From Tubiluchus corallicola (lineage: Eukaryota > Priapulida > Priapulimorpha > Priapulimorphida > Tubiluchidae), in contig JAQGDQ010000270.1 of assembly GCA_030141605.1 (NCBI GenBank), positions 1 to 64,000 on the forward strand: a stretch of 64,000 bases of DNA, written 5' to 3'. Positions 1 to 64,000 of the stretch are shown piece after piece (positions within the stretch are counted from its first letter, which is position 1; each line of letters opens with the position of its first letter). A program made the translations under genes and the position numbers. The notes beneath the pieces were generated by a model. That model saw only the letters and a program-made list of their open reading frames with translations. It did not search any database and was not told the DNA's origin.

Positions 1-1087
1 TATAACGATACAGTCATACAACAATATTTATGGATTCAGATAACCTGTGACGTGTTGTAGTGTTGTCTGAGTGTCTGCCTTCTTAGGTGACCAAACAGTG
101 AGCAAAATCAGCCTGCCAACTCAAGTCGCTGCTGCTACCTTGAGCCCGTGAATTTTGTTTTTTTTTATATGCATTAGGATGATGAACTTTCAATGACCAA
201 TGGTCTCCATTATGACTCGGGACTGCTATTTTCTCTTACTGTACACTTTGGTACTACAATGATACTTCTCACATGGAAGCAAATCAAAACATCGCAGTCG
301 CAGATTCATCAAGGCTGCACACCCTTTGTGCACCGCACACAACTATACTACACTACATTGAATATCCATTAAAATATTCAGTAAACTGTTAAATTATTAA
401 TTAACACATACGAAGGAGGAGTCTTATCAGGATTCTCATCTCTATACATTCAGATGGAATACCTTGAAACCCATTGTAATTTTCCTAGTGTGACTTCTAT
501 GGTCATAATGTCAGTCAACAAAATAAGCTTGCCGATTCACTACTATTTTGTGCCACTTCTGAATTCTGCATTCATGTAAATTTTCTAGAAATTTTCCATT
601 GACTTTTTGGTGATTTCTAACCGCTACCATGACCCCGAATCACTGCATTTTTTGGATATTTTCTTACAGTGTTTTAGTTATTCTTCTCACAGTAGATTCG
701 TTGTGAACTTTGGCGCGAGTGACCTTGACCACTTCGGCCCAAGCTCTCAAATTTTCACACAGCAAACTACTGCACCTACTTCCTACAAGATACCTACTTA
801 TACAAGAATTGGACTCTATTGAACTGCTGTTTGGTCAATAATTTGCTCCGATTTGGTCCACTCGGTACACCAAAAACATTAAAATGACATTGATGTAAAG
901 CATTGAGCTCTTTGATCTCTTGAGCGTCTGTCCACCAAAATATGCTTTCTCACATGGTCTGTAGCCATATTAATTTTCATTTCAATAGAATTAATACTGC
1001 TGTAATTATTCTCATTTTCATTACCAACAATTAAAAGAACCAGAAACCTGTTAAAAGTCATCCTAAAATAAAATATTTGTGACTTAC
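1..1087. other. Unassigned sequence at left edge
   Basis: It should contain or precede the next exon(s) of the minus-strand PAN/pentraxin-like gene. A candidate acceptor on the minus strand (TATTTTAG near 1062) opens a frame to about 879, but its translation does not look like the rest of a pentraxin fold. No other gene is recognisable. Confidence 0.4.
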
Positions 1088-1334
1088 TTGTTTAAATTGT
1101 TCATCCCTAAAAAGATTTCTGTATTAGATTGTCCATTAACAGCCAACCCAAGCTCATCGCTTTCTTCACCGTACGACCATAAGAACCGAAAATTGCTTGT
1201 TATTACTGTGTCAGGTTTTATCCATCCCATAAATGTAAATGAAGTGACAGCCGCTGGAAATCCTGCATCCTTTAAGAAGTAGTGAGTCACTTCATATGAC
1301 GGAAAAGTTACCTCAAACGTTTCGTAACATATTC
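1088..1334 (-). CDS. Exon with pentraxin/LamG-like (concanavalin-A fold) module, gene continues
   Basis: Minus strand, acceptor TTTTTGATAG, donor AA|GTAAGT, 247 nt. It encodes FPAAVTSFTFMGWIKP, then FRFLWSYGEESDELGLAVNG. The pattern 'fT..gWikp ... lwSYg..sdEl' is typical of the first half of pentraxin/LamG-type lectin domains. The second half should follow on the minus strand below 1088, but I could not place it with confidence. Confidence 0.6.
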
Positions 1335-1482
1335 CTATCAAAAAGAAGTGAGACAAATCAGATAAAATAATTTTGTCAGTGACACAATGTGTTCGAATGT
1401 AGTTCTTTCATTGAGTTGATGTTTGAGTAACAAAAATCTTCTACAGCTTAGCAGGTATTGAAAACTGCTTCATGAAACTCAC

Positions 1483-1519
1483 CATTAGCTACCCCAATTT
1501 GTGTAATGGCCGTGCTCAC
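1483..1519 (-). CDS. 37-nt micro-exon of the PAN/pentraxin-like gene
   Basis: On the minus strand ATTTCAG|GTGAGC opens and AATG|GTGAGT closes a 37-nt exon (VSTAITQIGVAN plus one base). It accepts phase 0 from the PAN exon and gives phase 1 to the next exon, the phase that exon needs to read GICYETF. The three-way phase fit is the evidence. Confidence 0.5.
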
Positions 1520-3340
1520 CTGAAATATTAGAAAAACATAAGCTGCAATAAACGACGTAGTCAAATGAGGTAACTACACTTTGACACAAGGTAACAAATC
1601 TACGTGACTGTCCTTCATTGTGATTATCCTCCATCAGTTTTACTGTGATTCTGCCACTAGTGTTGACAATATCTCTATGACAAGTTATTGCCTACAGGAG
1701 TTATAATCTTATTACAGGCATGCCAAATATCAATTAACTTACATAGGACAGGATAGGAGTAAACTATTAAAGGGTAGTAACTTGTTAATATATTATTGGG
1801 CCTCTTTAAGAGGCATAGAAGAGCACAACAATTGCTCTTGTTCACCTGTGATCAAATATGGTGGTGGGTTAAGCTTTGCTGCACAAATAATCTTCTCCAC
1901 CAACTACGCACTGATTTATTTAACACTTTTATTCAAACAATGTTCATATCCAATACATAACAGACAATAATTATACTAATTAACACAAAAACATATACTC
2001 AGTAATTTTTATGCATTTATTTATTTTCTTGTGTAATGTTTTTATGTTAATTCTTGAGTTCTATGGACTGTGTTAAACACTTACTGGATTATCTGTTCAC
2101 ACCCATTCTGAGTTTGAATTGGCTAAGATGGTGACAGCTATACAGCAGCCACCAAGAAATCCATATTCAAAGAGTTTTGCAGACAGAGTTGCAAGATATT
2201 GTGCAATAATCCAATCAGACGTCCGAGGCAAATTAATTTTAACCCTGCTTATTGCGTACTCAGTGTTTACGCTAGACAGAAAGTGCATTAACTGCACACC
2301 CTGCCAGATTGAAAAGCCACCACAGGTAGTAAATTTTTCCTGCAGTGGCGCCTCATTGTTAAATTAGTGGGGTGCTGCTTTAGAAAATTTTTAGCCATTG
2401 TTTTAGTATAAAATGAAACAAACACATGTAATTTTGTTTAAAGGCCTTTTAACTGCAACTGTCTTAGAGAGAGACAACTGTGAAAACTTGAGCTACTCAA
2501 GTTCATTTACAGTCACAGAACTTATTTGTTTCAAAATCTAATTCTACACTTTATCACATTCAAGAATATCGGTACACTGTTTTCAAGCACGTGACAGCTG
2601 ACAACACACACTGTGTGAGCCACCGTGCTTTACCTAGAGTGTAGCGTCTATCTCAGACATGTGCGCATGGCCGCATGCGCACAGCAGCCAAACACACGTT
2701 GCTGGAGTTGTGACTGCACTGCGCTGGACCTGTGAAGCGCACAGTTCCGTCACGTGCTCTGGTTCCATGCAAGTATAATGAAAGAATTAAAGAATAAAAG
2801 ACTCCCCGACAGTTCTCATATATGAGCTTCATTCATCGTACCATCCCATTGTGAAGCACTAAATGTTTTCGTGGTCCATACGATTCAGTTCAAATTTCCA
2901 GCTTATTTTCATTACTTTTTTTCTTTCACAGTGCGTGACAATGTAACAAGCCCTGCTTTTTTACTGCCCACAACATATTTACATTTGTATATAATCAAAC
3001 ATAGTGTGAGACTTTTCTTGTGCAGAAACAATAAAAACTTTTTTGTATTATGTTCATTGTAGGCCCTTTCACTATATATTGTACACCAAACCATTGTAAA
3101 TGTGCCATGTGAATTAAGTGACGTATGACTTATGTGTGTTTAATAACAGAGTCAAAACAAGTTTTCATATACCTACATGTTGTGTAAACATGAGTACAAG
3201 CTGGCAAAATTTGTAAAAGTGTGAATGAGATTAAGGATATCCAGGACGCATCCCAAACGATGACCATGTCTTTCCCATTGTGTGAATAGTGCTAATGTTA
3301 TGAAGGCTAATTTATGGTGCTAAACTTATCCACAATGCGC
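1520..3340. other. Intron of the PAN/pentraxin-like gene, possible LTR remnant
   Basis: No convincing exon. Around 2560-2860 a GC-richer stretch with an AATAAA-type signal (near 2793) and several CACGTG/GCGCA motifs looks LTR-like, but I could not define TG...CA ends. Confidence 0.3.
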
Positions 3341-3345
3341 ACTCT

Positions 3346-3790
3346 TAGTTCTAACTCTTTAATAGATCGTCAAGTTACCTTTCACCTGGATAGCTAGCCC
3401 TTTTCTGTCTTAGTTCTGCCTCCTTAATAAATTGTCAAGTTACCTTTCACCTGGGTAGATAGCCACTTTCTGCATTAGTTCTACATCTTTAATAGATCGT
3501 CAAGTTACCTTTCAGATGGGTAGCTAGCCACTTTCTGCATTAGTTCTACATCTTTAATAGATCGTCAAGTTACCTTTCAGATGGGTAGCTAGCCACTTTC
3601 TGCATTAGTTCTACATCTTTAATAGATCGTCAAGTTACCTTTCAGATGGGTAGCTAGCCACTTTCTGCATTAGTTCTACATCTTTAATAGATCGCCAAGT
3701 TACCTTTCACTTTGGTAGCTAGCCACTTTCTGCATTAGTTCTACATCTTTAATAGATCGCCAAGTTACCTTTCACTTTGGTAGCTGGCAC
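3346..3790. repeat. 65-bp tandem repeat, ~7 copies
   Basis: The unit contains TTAATAGATCGTCAAGTTAC and GGTAGCTAGCCACTTTCTGC, repeated at 65-bp spacing (e.g. 3476, 3541). The first and last copies are the most diverged. It lies in the minus-strand intron of the PAN gene. Confidence 0.9.
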
Positions 3791-4524
3791 GTTCTATTTG
3801 TGTCAACAAGCAAGACTGTGCTACAATTGTCACTAAGCAACAGTCAGTTTATGATGGCTACCATTTGTAATGTCCATTGTGGTCTTGCAATTGTTGGCAA
3901 TTGTGCTCACTTGCTTTGTGAAGCGATCAATACACAAAGGTCAATCATAACTACTTATTTAGTACCCGTCGTTTAATGTAAACATGCTGCTATGAGTAAT
4001 GAATAATGGTGATTCATGCTGTGGAGGTAGATGGTTCAGTGAAATATTTTTCTGCAGTCTGGCAGCCAGACTCTGGCACACTACAAACGTTCACTCACTG
4101 ACAGAGCCTATTGCTAATGTTAAATGGTTGTTGCAGCATCGAACTCTAGCTGTCATTATCAAGAATAATGTGCACTATGATGCACAGAATGCCGAGGCAC
4201 TGAGCTGAGTGTCTGAACTCCACTCTGCTGTGAATACTTCTGCCCCAAACAAGAGAAATAACCTAAGGTGATCAATGGTAGATGAAACCGTCCAAGAGCT
4301 CATTCCAGTGGTCATTCATCTATTTGCCTAATCAAATTTGACACCGCTTAAGTTTCAAACCATATCATGACCACTCAACTTTTAATTTAATTATAATCAT
4401 TCTTTGACAAGCAATTTCTCTGAAATTTATGTCCTAGATCAAGATGGTGTTTGTTTCAATAGCTTGAATTTATAATGTATTCGTTACTTAAATGAAATTA
4501 TATTGCTAACACAGGACACTATAC
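3790..4524. other. Intron stretch, nothing recognised
   Basis: AT-rich sequence between the 65-bp array and the PAN exon. An open frame at 3999-4208 has no recognisable features and I do not call it a gene. Confidence 0.4.
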
Positions 4525-4890
4525 CTGTTCTTCTGCATAAAATGAAATTCCAGCTGTTGTCAGAACATCAGCATCAGTACAACTTTTGGGTGTAGCTGTC
4601 AACAAATGACATTCATGGTTTCCTTCATCTATTTTAATATCTTGAATACCGTTGCATAAGTTATCTTGGGCACAAGCTATTGCACAGTGTAGTTTACTGC
4701 GCAAAGAACTTTGTATGCGTATAGTTCCTATTTCAGCTAGAGCATCTGCCCCGTGTTGGACGTAATTTTCGACTTCTTTTGAACAATACACATTTGCCGA
4801 TAAAACAGTGGAGAATGCCACCAGCATAGCAAAAATAGATGCAGGCATAACTATGAAAATTCTTAAAAATTTCTCCAAAAAGACGTTCAC
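4525..4890 (-). CDS. First exon of a secreted protein: signal peptide + PAN/apple-like module
   Basis: Read on the minus strand from the ATG at 4890. Residues 8-30 are strongly hydrophobic (signal peptide or anchor), followed by a Cys-rich module with Cys36, 69, 73, 79, 94 and 104. The core SKLHCAIACAQDNLCNG followed by ECHLL resembles PAN/apple domains (C-x3-C-x5-C then CxLL). It ends phase 0 at GAACAG|GTATAG. Extracellular adhesion or recognition is likely from the fold; the function is unknown. Downstream exons are proposed at 1483-1519 and 1088-1334. Confidence 0.65.
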
Positions 4891-5654
4891 AGGCTAAGCA
4901 AAAGCTTGTACACTTAGTATAAGGCAAAAGATTACGCACAACTCTTCTAGTTTGTTATCACTGCCACACATGTTTAACCACACATGTATGCTAGTGGTTA
5001 ATAACATTGAAATAAACCCTACTGTGTGTATCATTGTAACTATTAGAGAGGCTTAAATATTTATGATCGCTCTATACTACAGTTGTCTTATGCTATAGAT
5101 TTTCTTTTAGCTTTTGTCATGTCTGTTGTCATACCTGATAGACCTAATACAATGTCTGTAGGGTACCTGTCGTGTGCACACTACTATTAAGCTTGACATA
5201 AGCTGGTTCAGAAATTTAAATGCATTGCCAAATTAATGATATACGCATTTTGATTTTCATTAGCTTTTACATTACTTCACAATGAAAAAAGCTGATACCT
5301 ACGATAACTGTTTTTTCATTATTTGAAACTCTTTTGACAAGCCTGTTAAACATCTAGTATCAAAAAGATAGGCCACTAAGACTCACTATGACATTGACAT
5401 GGCACGAATATGTAGTGTAGTCAAAATTTATTTGTACTAGAAAAAATAAAACTGAAAAGATTAGCTTTGGTAACAAATGGTACAAGTTTCTTAAATGGAC
5501 GACCGCTTACATAGTACATAGTTACTGGCAATTTTTAGGGAAGTATAGCTGGCTCATTTTGACACCGTTTCAAAGCATTATGAGTAGTATAAATTCTCTA
5601 ACTGTGCGTCATTTTTGTGCCAATTTCCTGTTGGAAGTCAATACAGAGATGATT
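4891..5654. other. Intergenic, upstream of the PAN-type gene
   Basis: No coding signal. It should hold the minus-strand promoter of the PAN/pentraxin-like gene, but no TATA box or other element stands out. Confidence 0.3.
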
Positions 5655-6757
5655 AAATTAGATTTAGATTTAATATTTTATTTCAAACTTTACAAAGTTC
5701 ATATACACATCACAAATTAATACAAATAATACAATAAATCATGACACACAACAATAACACAAATAACAATTAACGATATAACAAACTACGCCAATGACGT
5801 CTAATTACAGAAGTAAAGTTTGCATCACTGTTTAAAATGTTCTTGCATATAAAATTTTCACTGTTATTCAGCCTGACGTATAAACTGTATGTACATTTTC
5901 TGTGAATCACATCAAAATAAATAATATTAAGTCTAGTAGAAATATATCTAGCGCTCGTATCATATGAAAAGTTAAACAGCTTCCGTGTTGATACATTATA
6001 TGCAACCTTGAGTTTGCTAAGATTGTAAGAATAAAAATGTCTCCAAGTGGACATACAATAAAAAGTAGTGCAGTAAGCATTAAACAATTGTCTCTTCACG
6101 TCAACTGTAAGTAAATTTCATGAGTAATTTATTTGCTCTACCATAGTAAATTGAACATTTTCGTAATATATCTAAATCATCTCTATTGTCATCTGATAAA
6201 ATATGACCCAGATATTTTTCTTTTTTACTAGGTACAAAACTTTTATCCTGCAAAACAACAGACCCAAAAGTAAACTGCTGCATGTGAGCAGAGCGAAATG
6301 TGACAAGTTTAGTCTTATTCACATTTACAAGGATATCATATTCTTTAGCAAATTTATTAAAAATATCTAGCAGTCTCTGCAAAGCCGCCGAGGTTGTTGC
6401 TAAAAGACATATGTCATCAGCGTGCATCAAGTGATTAATGCAGGCTTCAGCAATATGACAACCCACACCAGAGTTGGCAAGTGCAACACTAAGATTTTTA
6501 TAATAGAAGTTGAATAACAGTGGAGACATTTTTCCACCTTGACGAATTCCGTTACCTACTGCAAAACTGTCAGAGTTAAATTTACCCCATCTAACCAACA
6601 TACGTTGTTCTGTATAATAAAAAAAAAGCAAAAGTCTAATTATTACATTTGGTAGGGTAGTATTGATAAGGTTTAGGAACAGTTTGAGATAGTTTACTCT
6701 ATCGAACGCTTTTGATGCGTCAATAAACAGAATATGTACGTGCTTTGTCGACTAATG
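5655..6757 (-). mobile_element. CR1-like non-LTR retrotransposon fragment, reverse transcriptase
   Basis: Minus strand. The frame from about 6752 encodes HILFIDASKAFDRVNYLK (RT motif A). It then reads GIRQGGKMSPLLFNFYY (motif B) and HLMHADDICLLATT (motif C, ADD), followed by the thumb to about 6103. The frame shifts near 6100 and the C-terminal part continues to 5770. A stop upstream of motif A and the missing 5' part show a truncated, dead copy. The 3' end near 5655 carries short TAAATC repeats, usual in this LINE group. Confidence 0.85.
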
Positions 6758-8940
6758 TAATAGTCAAGCGCCTATTTTAAAGTATGGATGCACATCTCTG
6801 TGCCTAAGTTTTCAACAAAATAAAACTGGTTTGGCGTGGTTTACAAACAAGAACTGTAACGATTTAGAAGCAGTATTTCTATAACTTTAGATGACTCTTA
6901 TATTACTGACAGTGCACAATATTTGCTACAGTTTTTACAGACTAGTGTAAGCCATCGATACAAATATCAGATAGTGCTTCTAGTTTATTACACCTTTGCA
7001 ATCAATCAATGGCGAGGTCACTACAAATCAATGATTTCGAAGTTTTATTAGTATCAGTGATTTTGGAAGATTTCCCATGCTACTTTGCTCTGCTGATTGG
7101 GACTGGAAAATCAGGCTATGGATGACGATGAATTTGTTTTGTTTGGTAAGTTATTAAAGTCAAATCGGTTAACACGGCAAAATTCTTATTTTGCCAATAA
7201 ATTTCAACTTTTTTGCTACGAAGTACCAAAACGCTTCGGATCTTTAATTTTGTCCTGAGCTTGTATGACTGAGATGCGGCATGAGTATGAAAATTCTTAG
7301 TTTCTCCAAGAAAGATAGCTACAGGTTAACCATCAGCTTATATACTTAACGTAAGGGAAAAACATAACTGTTTAGTTTGTTACCACTGCCACGTATGTTT
7401 AAAGTCTTGCAGATACTTTTGGATACTCTTGTAGATCAACTGTAATTAACATTAACAAAACATAAATAATTAATTAACTAATGTAATGAATTACAAAAAT
7501 TTTTTCTTGAACTGAAGACATCTTATCTAATTATCACACTAACTTCAACTTAATTGGGTAATCACTTTTGGAGTTATTTCGGCTCATTTGGAGTTAAAAA
7601 ATTGGAAAAATGTGACAAACAGAGTGAATGGCTGACTGAGTGACCAGATTTTTTGTAAGACCTGAGCTAACACTCTGGCAGGAAAAATAATATTAGTTTG
7701 GAGAAGGGGTGGCACTAAAAGCACTGAATCAACCACATTTGTAGTTAAGGTTAATAGAAAGACTTCTAACGACAATTAAAGCAGTTGGTGAATGTATGCA
7801 GTCCTTTAAAAAAATTTAAGTGCATGCTATATAAAGTGGTTGAAAAAATATTGTGTAAAGCAAAATTAGAAAACAGTAAACAACACTTTGCAAATTTGAT
7901 AGACAATTTAAGGACAAAACAAATGAAAGAGTGTAAAACTAAATAAGCAAAAATCGGTCACAATCTAGTGAAGATAGAAATGAAATGGAGAAAAATAATC
8001 CAACAAAAACAACTATAATGAATAGGCTTGTGATGAGCCCATTTATTACTATATGCATGTCACCAAAACGCACCCTTATCATGATAATCTGAGTCAATGA
8101 TATTTAGTAAATTAGCACGTGCACTCATATCTATTTTGCCAGACCTCGCTTTTACGGATATCGGAAGAATCGGACTAAATCTGGACCGTTAAAAAGTCAC
8201 GCATACTACGGACACAGTTTCGCGAGTTGAGCGCTTTGGTGGGTTGTCACTTTGTGTACATCCGAGCAGCGTGTAACAACATGTGTGTAGCTTGTATGTC
8301 AGCATATTTAAGTGTTTAATCAGCAAATTTAAGAGTCAGTTATGCAGAGTTATTTGAGGCAGTTGCTGACAGTTTTTATATACTTTTGCGTAGGAGTGGC
8401 CTGTATTAGACATTTTTGAGACAAATTGTGCAATTGTTTCTACATTACTGTGAGTCTAATACACGGCGCCTATTGTATTAGCTAAGTATCAGTAAAGACA
8501 GACAGCCGGCAAATTTGGACTGATGTTCTCCTCTGCTTTTGTCCCGCAAACCGAGATATGAGTGCAATTTAGGCTGCAGCTATGGGGTGTACTGTAGATA
8601 CCTCTCAATCAGTGCAGTGAGCAGTAGTTGTTTTGACACAGGCACTAATAGCAGCCAAAGCAGTTGAAAATGCAAGGCGTTTAATCTGTAGTATTAATTA
8701 CGCTATTTACGTATAAACTTGTGAAATGGCAAACCTGAATCAGAAAATGCACAAGCAACTTTTAAACTGAAAATATTGATATATTTACTTTTCTGGTGCT
8801 TATGATGCAATCATTAAGCCTACACATTACACAAGTAATAAATAAAAATCAAAGAAGTTAATCAAGCTGTTTTAGCATTTGGGAATTGATTGATAAAATA
8901 TCTTTAGCATTTGTTATTAGGGTGTTCATCTAGTTTTTAT
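6758..8940. other. Intergenic, old repeat pieces
   Basis: No coding signal. The stretch 8330-8430 resembles 34500-34600 (both contain a TAGGAGTGGC core followed by CATTTTTGAG/CGTTTTTGAG), so at least part is an old dispersed repeat. Confidence 0.4.
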
Positions 8941-8959
8941 AAAGCCTGCAAACATTAAC

Positions 8960-9160
8960 TCAAGTGTATCATGATATATATATTGTATCGTGAAGATAGT
9001 ATTGTGATATATATCGTATCGTGACCTAGGTGTATCGCTAAAGCCCTAATAATTACTAGTATAATTACATACATATATATTATTGTGATACATGTTGTAT
9101 CGTGACCTAGGTGTATTGCTAAAGCCCTAATGATTACTAGTGTAATTACATAGTTTACAA
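8960..9160. mobile_element. hAT-like MITE remnant with 81-bp tandem duplication
   Basis: ATATATCGTATCGTGACCTA followed by GGTGTATCGCTAAAGCCCTA is typical of old hAT-type MITE ends. The segment starting GTGACCTAGG occurs at 9021 and again at 9102, 81 bp apart. A related CGATACGATAC stretch lies at about 55015-55090. Confidence 0.5.
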
Positions 9161-10240
9161 CTTGAAATTAGTTAATTAAAAAACTGCCAAATCACTTCTA
9201 CCACAAAGAAGAAGTTGAACAACAACCATGAATGATGTTAAAAACCTGTTAACCTGTTAATTATTAAAATTTACCTTGCATTAGTCAGCCATGTTGAATT
9301 GTTCAGAAGTCGTGGAATTTTCTATATCCAAGTATTTAAAAACTGTGTAGTTAGAAAAAATGCTGTGTATTCTATATTTGGTCCAGAAAAATATGTCATC
9401 TGCTTAATAAGAAGTGTAAATTTTACGTTAACCAGGATTCTACACTAAGTAGTCACGTTTTTGAGACGTCTGTTTGTTCTCTTATCTGATAAGCTTCAGC
9501 ACAGAGCACGCTACGTCTACAAGCACTTATGCAGTGGGCACACTAAAACTTTTAACAAAAGTTGTGCAAGGTTTATGAATACAGTATTATAGATTTAGTT
9601 TTTAATCTTTTGATTCAAGCTGAATTATAAGCTGGACTGTTCGTGTAAATGTAAGTACTGTATAATGAATGTAGCTTTGGCAAAATAGAAATTATATTGA
9701 ATAAGATGTTTTGCTAATTTATAAAGCACATTGTTTGAATAATTCATTAGTTTTAGTGCTTGGTTAATTTATGCATGTATAGTAACATAGATGTAAATTG
9801 CAATATTCGTTGGGAAATGTTAATCTTTGTTGTGTAAACTTATTTATAATGTATTTTATAATGCAAGTACAATTACAATGTACTTTGTAAGTAGCTATAT
9901 TTTAGTTTATTATTTAGGTTAAATCATATTTTATGTGCTTAGATAGTTAATCGTGTTTTTATACAATTTGATAATTTTTTCTTATTTTTAAAAACTATAA
10001 AGCAGAAATTTGCTATACGCATTCGTTATAACTGCCAGTAATTTGTGAATGTCTATAATTTACTTTGCCTTTTGAACTTGTGCAAGTTGATTTTGGTTCT
10101 GTTGTTTTTAGCTGCTTTACTTATTGTTTGGCTGATGCATTTGGCAACATAAAAATATCTTGTTAGTAATGAATAGTAGCAGAATGCAAACAAACATGTT
10201 CAACTAATTATTAGTTGCAAACATCAGTTTTATTGAGACT
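9161..10240. other. AT-rich intergenic, nothing recognised
   Basis: No open frame with coding character, no RNA gene and no repeat match within the window. Confidence 0.4.
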
Positions 10241-10241
10241 T

Positions 10242-10815
10242 TGTCATTTGGCATTCTGGCAATTCTGACATGCCGTCAATTTAGCAGTCTGGCAATTCTG
10301 ACATGCCGTCAATTTGGCAGTCTGGCAATTATGACATGCCGTCAATTTGGCAGTCTGGCAATTCCGACATGCCGTCAATTTGGCAGTCTGGCAATTCCGA
10401 CATGCCATCAATTTGGCAGTCTGGCAATTCCGACATGCCGTCAATTTGGCAGTCTGGCAATTCTGACATGCCGTCAATTTGGCAGTCTGGCAATTCCGAC
10501 ATGCCGTGAACTTGGCATTCTGGCAATTCTGACATGCCGTCAATTTAGCAGTCTGGCAATTCCAACATGCCGTCAATTTAGCAGTCTGGCAATTCCAACA
10601 TGCCGTCAATTTAGCAGTCTGGCAATTCCAACATGCCGTCAATTTGGCAGTCTGGCGATTCCGACATGCCGTCAATTTGGTAGCCTGGCAATTCCGACAT
10701 GCCGTCAATTAGCAGTCTGGCAATTCTGGCATACCGTCAATTTGGCAGTCTGGCAATTCCGACATGCCGTCAATTTGGCAGTCTGGCAATTCCAACATGC
10801 CATCAATTTGGTTTT
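10242..10815. repeat. 33-bp minisatellite, ~17 copies
   Basis: The unit contains GACATGCCGTCAATTTGGCA followed by GTCTGGCAATTCC. As 33 is divisible by three, several frames stay open on both strands (up to 195 codons), which is a repeat artefact. It lies ~0.9 kb upstream of ACC exon 1. Confidence 0.95.
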
Positions 10816-10900
10816 ATTTGCTACTTGATCCGTAATGAATATCCAGTTGTTTTTTTTTGCAAGTGCTTTATTACAAAAAGCTAAAGTGTATGATGTTTTT

Positions 10901-11440
10901 TATAGGGAAAGGAAAGGGAATTGTAAAGCACTTTCTATGTACAAAGTTATGTTACTTAGCTTTATACTTACTGTTTGAAGAACTTATGTAATTGGAAAAG
11001 AAAATTTTTGATAATTTAATATATTTAAAACATCACTGTTTCACCATCCCAGTGTGCACCACTGATTCACCAAAAAACATATCTTTAATCTTATTGACAA
11101 TATAGAAAATACTTTAACAATATTGGCAATTTTATATTGATAATGTAGCTTAAATTTATGCTTAGGTAGGGAGCAGTGTTATACGAATGCTGTGATAATT
11201 TTTTAAACTTGACGCAATGTTATCTGAACTTGTTCCAAGTGACTTACCCTTAAAATGGCTGCGCTTAATGGTTGCCGCAAGAGTTTAAATTTACAAATTT
11301 TACACAGCATTGCTGCTAACGCAATAAGACAGGATAAAAGTGACACAAAATTTCAAGACAAATTATTAAGCTTTATTTATGAAGAGTGTTTTCTTGTCGT
11401 TTTAAGCTTATTACTTTATTTCTTGAAACCTGTGTAAAGA
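10901..11440 (+). mobile_element. Dispersed ~0.5-kb repeat family F1, copy A
   Basis: It shares long blocks with 30055-31770, 35350-36185, 50600-51150 and, inverted, 42425-42935. Landmarks in order are a GGGAAAGG start, CATCCCAGTGTGCACCACTG, GATTCACCAAAAAAC, TTATCTGAACTTGTTCCAA, AAAATGGCTGC and AATAAGACAGGA. No coding capacity, so probably a non-autonomous element. Confidence 0.8.
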
Positions 11441-11687
11441 GATGCTGTTTATGCTCAAGTAAAGATGGGATTACTTTTCAGAATCTGTATTGTAGCCGCA
11501 ATCACTACTATACAACATGGCCGTTGAATGTATAAATTTATGAAACCCTACCTTTCTTGTGCATTGTGTTCAGACCGGCCAAGCACTGCTCTAGCTGTCA
11601 CAACCACGAAACGGTCTCTAATGTTACTGCTAATTTTGAGCTTAGAGTTAATAAGAGCTCGAATTTGATTCATCTGGTTTTTCTAGC
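11441..11687 (+). other. ACC 5' flank or 5'UTR region
   Basis: The stretch between element F1-A and the ACC start codon. A short upstream ATG at 11518 opens an eight-codon frame. A polypyrimidine-AG (CTGGTTTTTCTAG) just before the start codon could be a 5'UTR splice acceptor. Confidence 0.35.
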
Positions 11688-63884
<52,197 letters not shown>

Positions 63885-64000
63885 GTACTTAATTTCGCAC
63901 GTACCTGTTTTAGTGCATTAAATGCTGTTCTTTTGTTAACAAGGAATGCATTTTTTTCAAAAAACTGTGCTTGCAAACCAAAACCGTCCATAAGTCATCA

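Noticed and set aside
879-1061. Next exon of the pentraxin-like gene
   Set aside because: The phase fits and a TATTTTAG acceptor exists, but the translation does not resemble the second half of the fold and it runs to a stop; kept only as a possibility.
2560-2860. Solo LTR
   Set aside because: A poly(A)-type signal and a GC-richer body are present, but no paired TG...CA ends or target duplication could be set.
10241-10828. 195-codon and other long open frames on both strands
   Set aside because: They are read-through of a 33-bp tandem repeat whose length is a multiple of three. No coding features.

Overview
The window is AT-rich metazoan nuclear DNA, most likely from a marine invertebrate. 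Long introns, canonical GT-AG junctions, an AMPK-type phosphosite, a rhodopsin-family receptor and many LINE, SINE and MITE remnants support this. Nothing looks prokaryotic, and I cannot name the species.

The backbone is one large plus-strand gene for the multidomain eukaryotic acetyl-CoA carboxylase (ACACA/ACACB type). I traced 33 coding exons from the ATG at 11688 to a donor after 63884. All 33 join in phase and give 1516 residues without a stop. They cover the N-terminal AMPK site (Ser39), the biotin carboxylase domain (exons 2-12), the BC-CT linking region (13-15), the biotin carrier domain (exon 16, biotinyl Lys741) and the long central regulatory region (17-33). The carboxyltransferase domain lies beyond the right edge. 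A second possible first exon at 13206-13261 has the same phase as exon 1 and would change the residues in front of the AMPK serine.

Left of the carboxylase, on the minus strand and diverging from it, are three exons of a secreted protein: signal peptide plus PAN/apple-like module (4525-4890), a 37-nt micro-exon (1483-1519) and a pentraxin/LamG-like module (1088-1334). The gap from 4.9 to 11.7 kb holds a CR1-like LINE fragment, a hAT-like remnant and a 33-bp minisatellite. The last carboxylase intron (7.3 kb) contains a complete single-exon seven-helix receptor gene on the opposite strand (60211-61392), with a minisatellite on each side.

The introns are full of tandem arrays. The most unusual point is that three arrays (introns 19, 20 and 32) are repeated copies of the exon 3' end together with its own 5' splice site. 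They therefore carry series of duplicate donors, and in intron 32 the copies stay in frame. Other introns hold a dispersed ~0.5-kb family (five copies, one with a 114-bp internal expansion), a TTAA-bounded MITE, several fold-back elements, a solo LTR, tRNA- and 5S-derived SINE pieces, a 0.5-kb (CT)n tract, a nearly G-free CACCA satellite and an unexplained GC-rich island.
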